64,000 nucleotides of DNA, from positions 1-64,000 of the forward strand of contig NZ_JAFFZE010000017.1 of NCBI RefSeq assembly GCF_025165815.1, read 5' to 3'. Position 1 is the first letter of the stretch. Each line of letters begins with the position of its first letter. The notes below the pieces were generated by a model. It made no database searches. It saw only the letters and a list, made by a program, of their open reading frames with translations, and was not told the DNA's origin. The DNA is from Actinophytocola gossypii (lineage in GTDB: Bacteria; Actinomycetota; Actinomycetes; Mycobacteriales; Pseudonocardiaceae). Shown here piece after piece: positions 63,591 through 64,000 of this stretch. The translations under genes were made by a program, and so were the position numbers.

Positions 63591-64000
63591 ATGACCGACC
63601 CGTCCCTGGCCCGCCGCCGGTTCCTCTTCGGTGCCTCCGCCATCGGCGCGAGCGCCCTCGTCGTCGGCTGCACGTCCAACGAGCCGGCAGGCGGCAGCGA
63701 GAACAACGCCCAGCAGGTCGCCGCCGGCGGCGACAACGCCGAGCCCGGCAAGGAGGTCACGATCGGCTTCTCCGCGCCGGCCGCCGACCACGGCTGGATG
63801 GCCGCGATGACCAGCAACGCCCAGGCGCAGGCGGATGCGTTCGAGGACGTCACGCTGAACGCCACCGAGGGCACCAACGACGTCAGCCAGCAGATCGCGC
63901 AGGTCGAGACGCTGATCAACAGCGGCCCCGACGTGCTGGTGATCCTGCCGTTCGACGGCAAGGCGCTGACCTCGGCCGGGCAGAAGGCGATGGACGCCGG
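63591..64000 (+). CDS. Sugar-binding lipoprotein of the CUT2 transporter (partial)
   Basis: Begins at ATG 63591 and is cut by the window end after 136 residues. The N terminus RRRFLFGASAIGASALVVGCTS has a twin-arginine motif and a lipobox (VVGC), so it is likely a Tat-exported lipoprotein. EVTIGFSAPAADHGWMAAMTSNAQAQAD and VSQQIAQVETLINSGPDVLVILPFD are the typical start of periplasmic-binding-protein family 4 (ribose/xylose-like). AAGGGAG lies upstream. Confidence 0.9.
   Translation, partial: MTDPSLARRRFLFGASAIGASALVVGCTSNEPAGGSENNAQQVAAGGDNAEPGKEVTIGFSAPAADHGWMAAMTSNAQAQADAFEDVTLNATEGTNDVSQQIAQVETLINSGPDVLVILPFDGKALTSAGQKAMDA

Overview
The window is high-GC actinobacterial DNA with strong third-position GC bias, many GTG starts and short gene overlaps. 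An actinomycete of the order Pseudonocardiales (family Pseudonocardiaceae, for example the Saccharothrix/Lentzea/Actinosynnema group) fits best. The reasons are the mycobacterium-like order sucD - 34 kDa antigen (DUF5336) - perM - purN - purH, a complete mce operon, an SsgA-like protein, a conservon, a DUF5753/DUF397 remnant and many short intergenic palindromes. The genus is not determined.

Layout. 1-5912: end of sucD, two membrane-protein genes, purine biosynthesis (purN, purH) and a methyltransferase. 6116-16668: a complete mce lipid-import operon (Mkl/MlaF ATPase, YrbE1A, YrbE1B, MceA-F, two Mce-associated proteins), followed by three secreted proteins (16823-19906). 20019-22229: a PucR-type regulator, an AHSA1-domain protein and an ArsR repressor. 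22252-29161: an SOS-controlled mutagenesis module (imuA', imuB, a small Cys-rich ORF, a Pro-rich ORF, dnaE2) with two perfect LexA boxes. 29269-33783: a small secreted protein, a universal stress protein, a pentapeptide-repeat protein and a 970-residue TNT-domain protein. 33870-36751: a YdcZ-type transporter, folD, a DUF3017 protein and a decayed XRE-DUF5753/DUF397 pair. 36894-42509: malate dehydrogenase, an SsgA-like protein, a DUF1918 protein, a spermidine-synthase-like protein, a membrane-anchored phosphate-binding-like protein and an S-adenosyl methyltransferase. 42538-48387: argS, a VOC protein and a complete conservon (histidine kinase, roadblock, DUF742, GTPase). 48522-53909: a DNA glycosylase-like protein, a 35-residue basic peptide, GNAT, XRE/DUF2975, icd, an SH3-like protein, an MBL hydrolase and an HD hydrolase. 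54114-58011: a small membrane protein, trpS, a YihY protein and a D,D-carboxypeptidase. 58145-64000: two ROK regulators and a CUT2 sugar ABC transporter (ATPase, permease, and a lipoprotein binding protein cut by the window end).

The most interesting parts are the SOS mutasome cluster, which carries two extra ORFs of unknown role and an imuB promoter predicted to make a leaderless mRNA; a repeated element that supplies a Shine-Dalgarno sequence plus a mini-ORF in front of two unrelated transport genes; the TNT-domain protein; and several families of palindromic intergenic repeats. No rRNA, tRNA, CRISPR array, insertion sequence or phage gene was recognised. No gene-free stretch exceeds about 300 bases; the decayed locus at 35957-36751 is described as pseudogenes.
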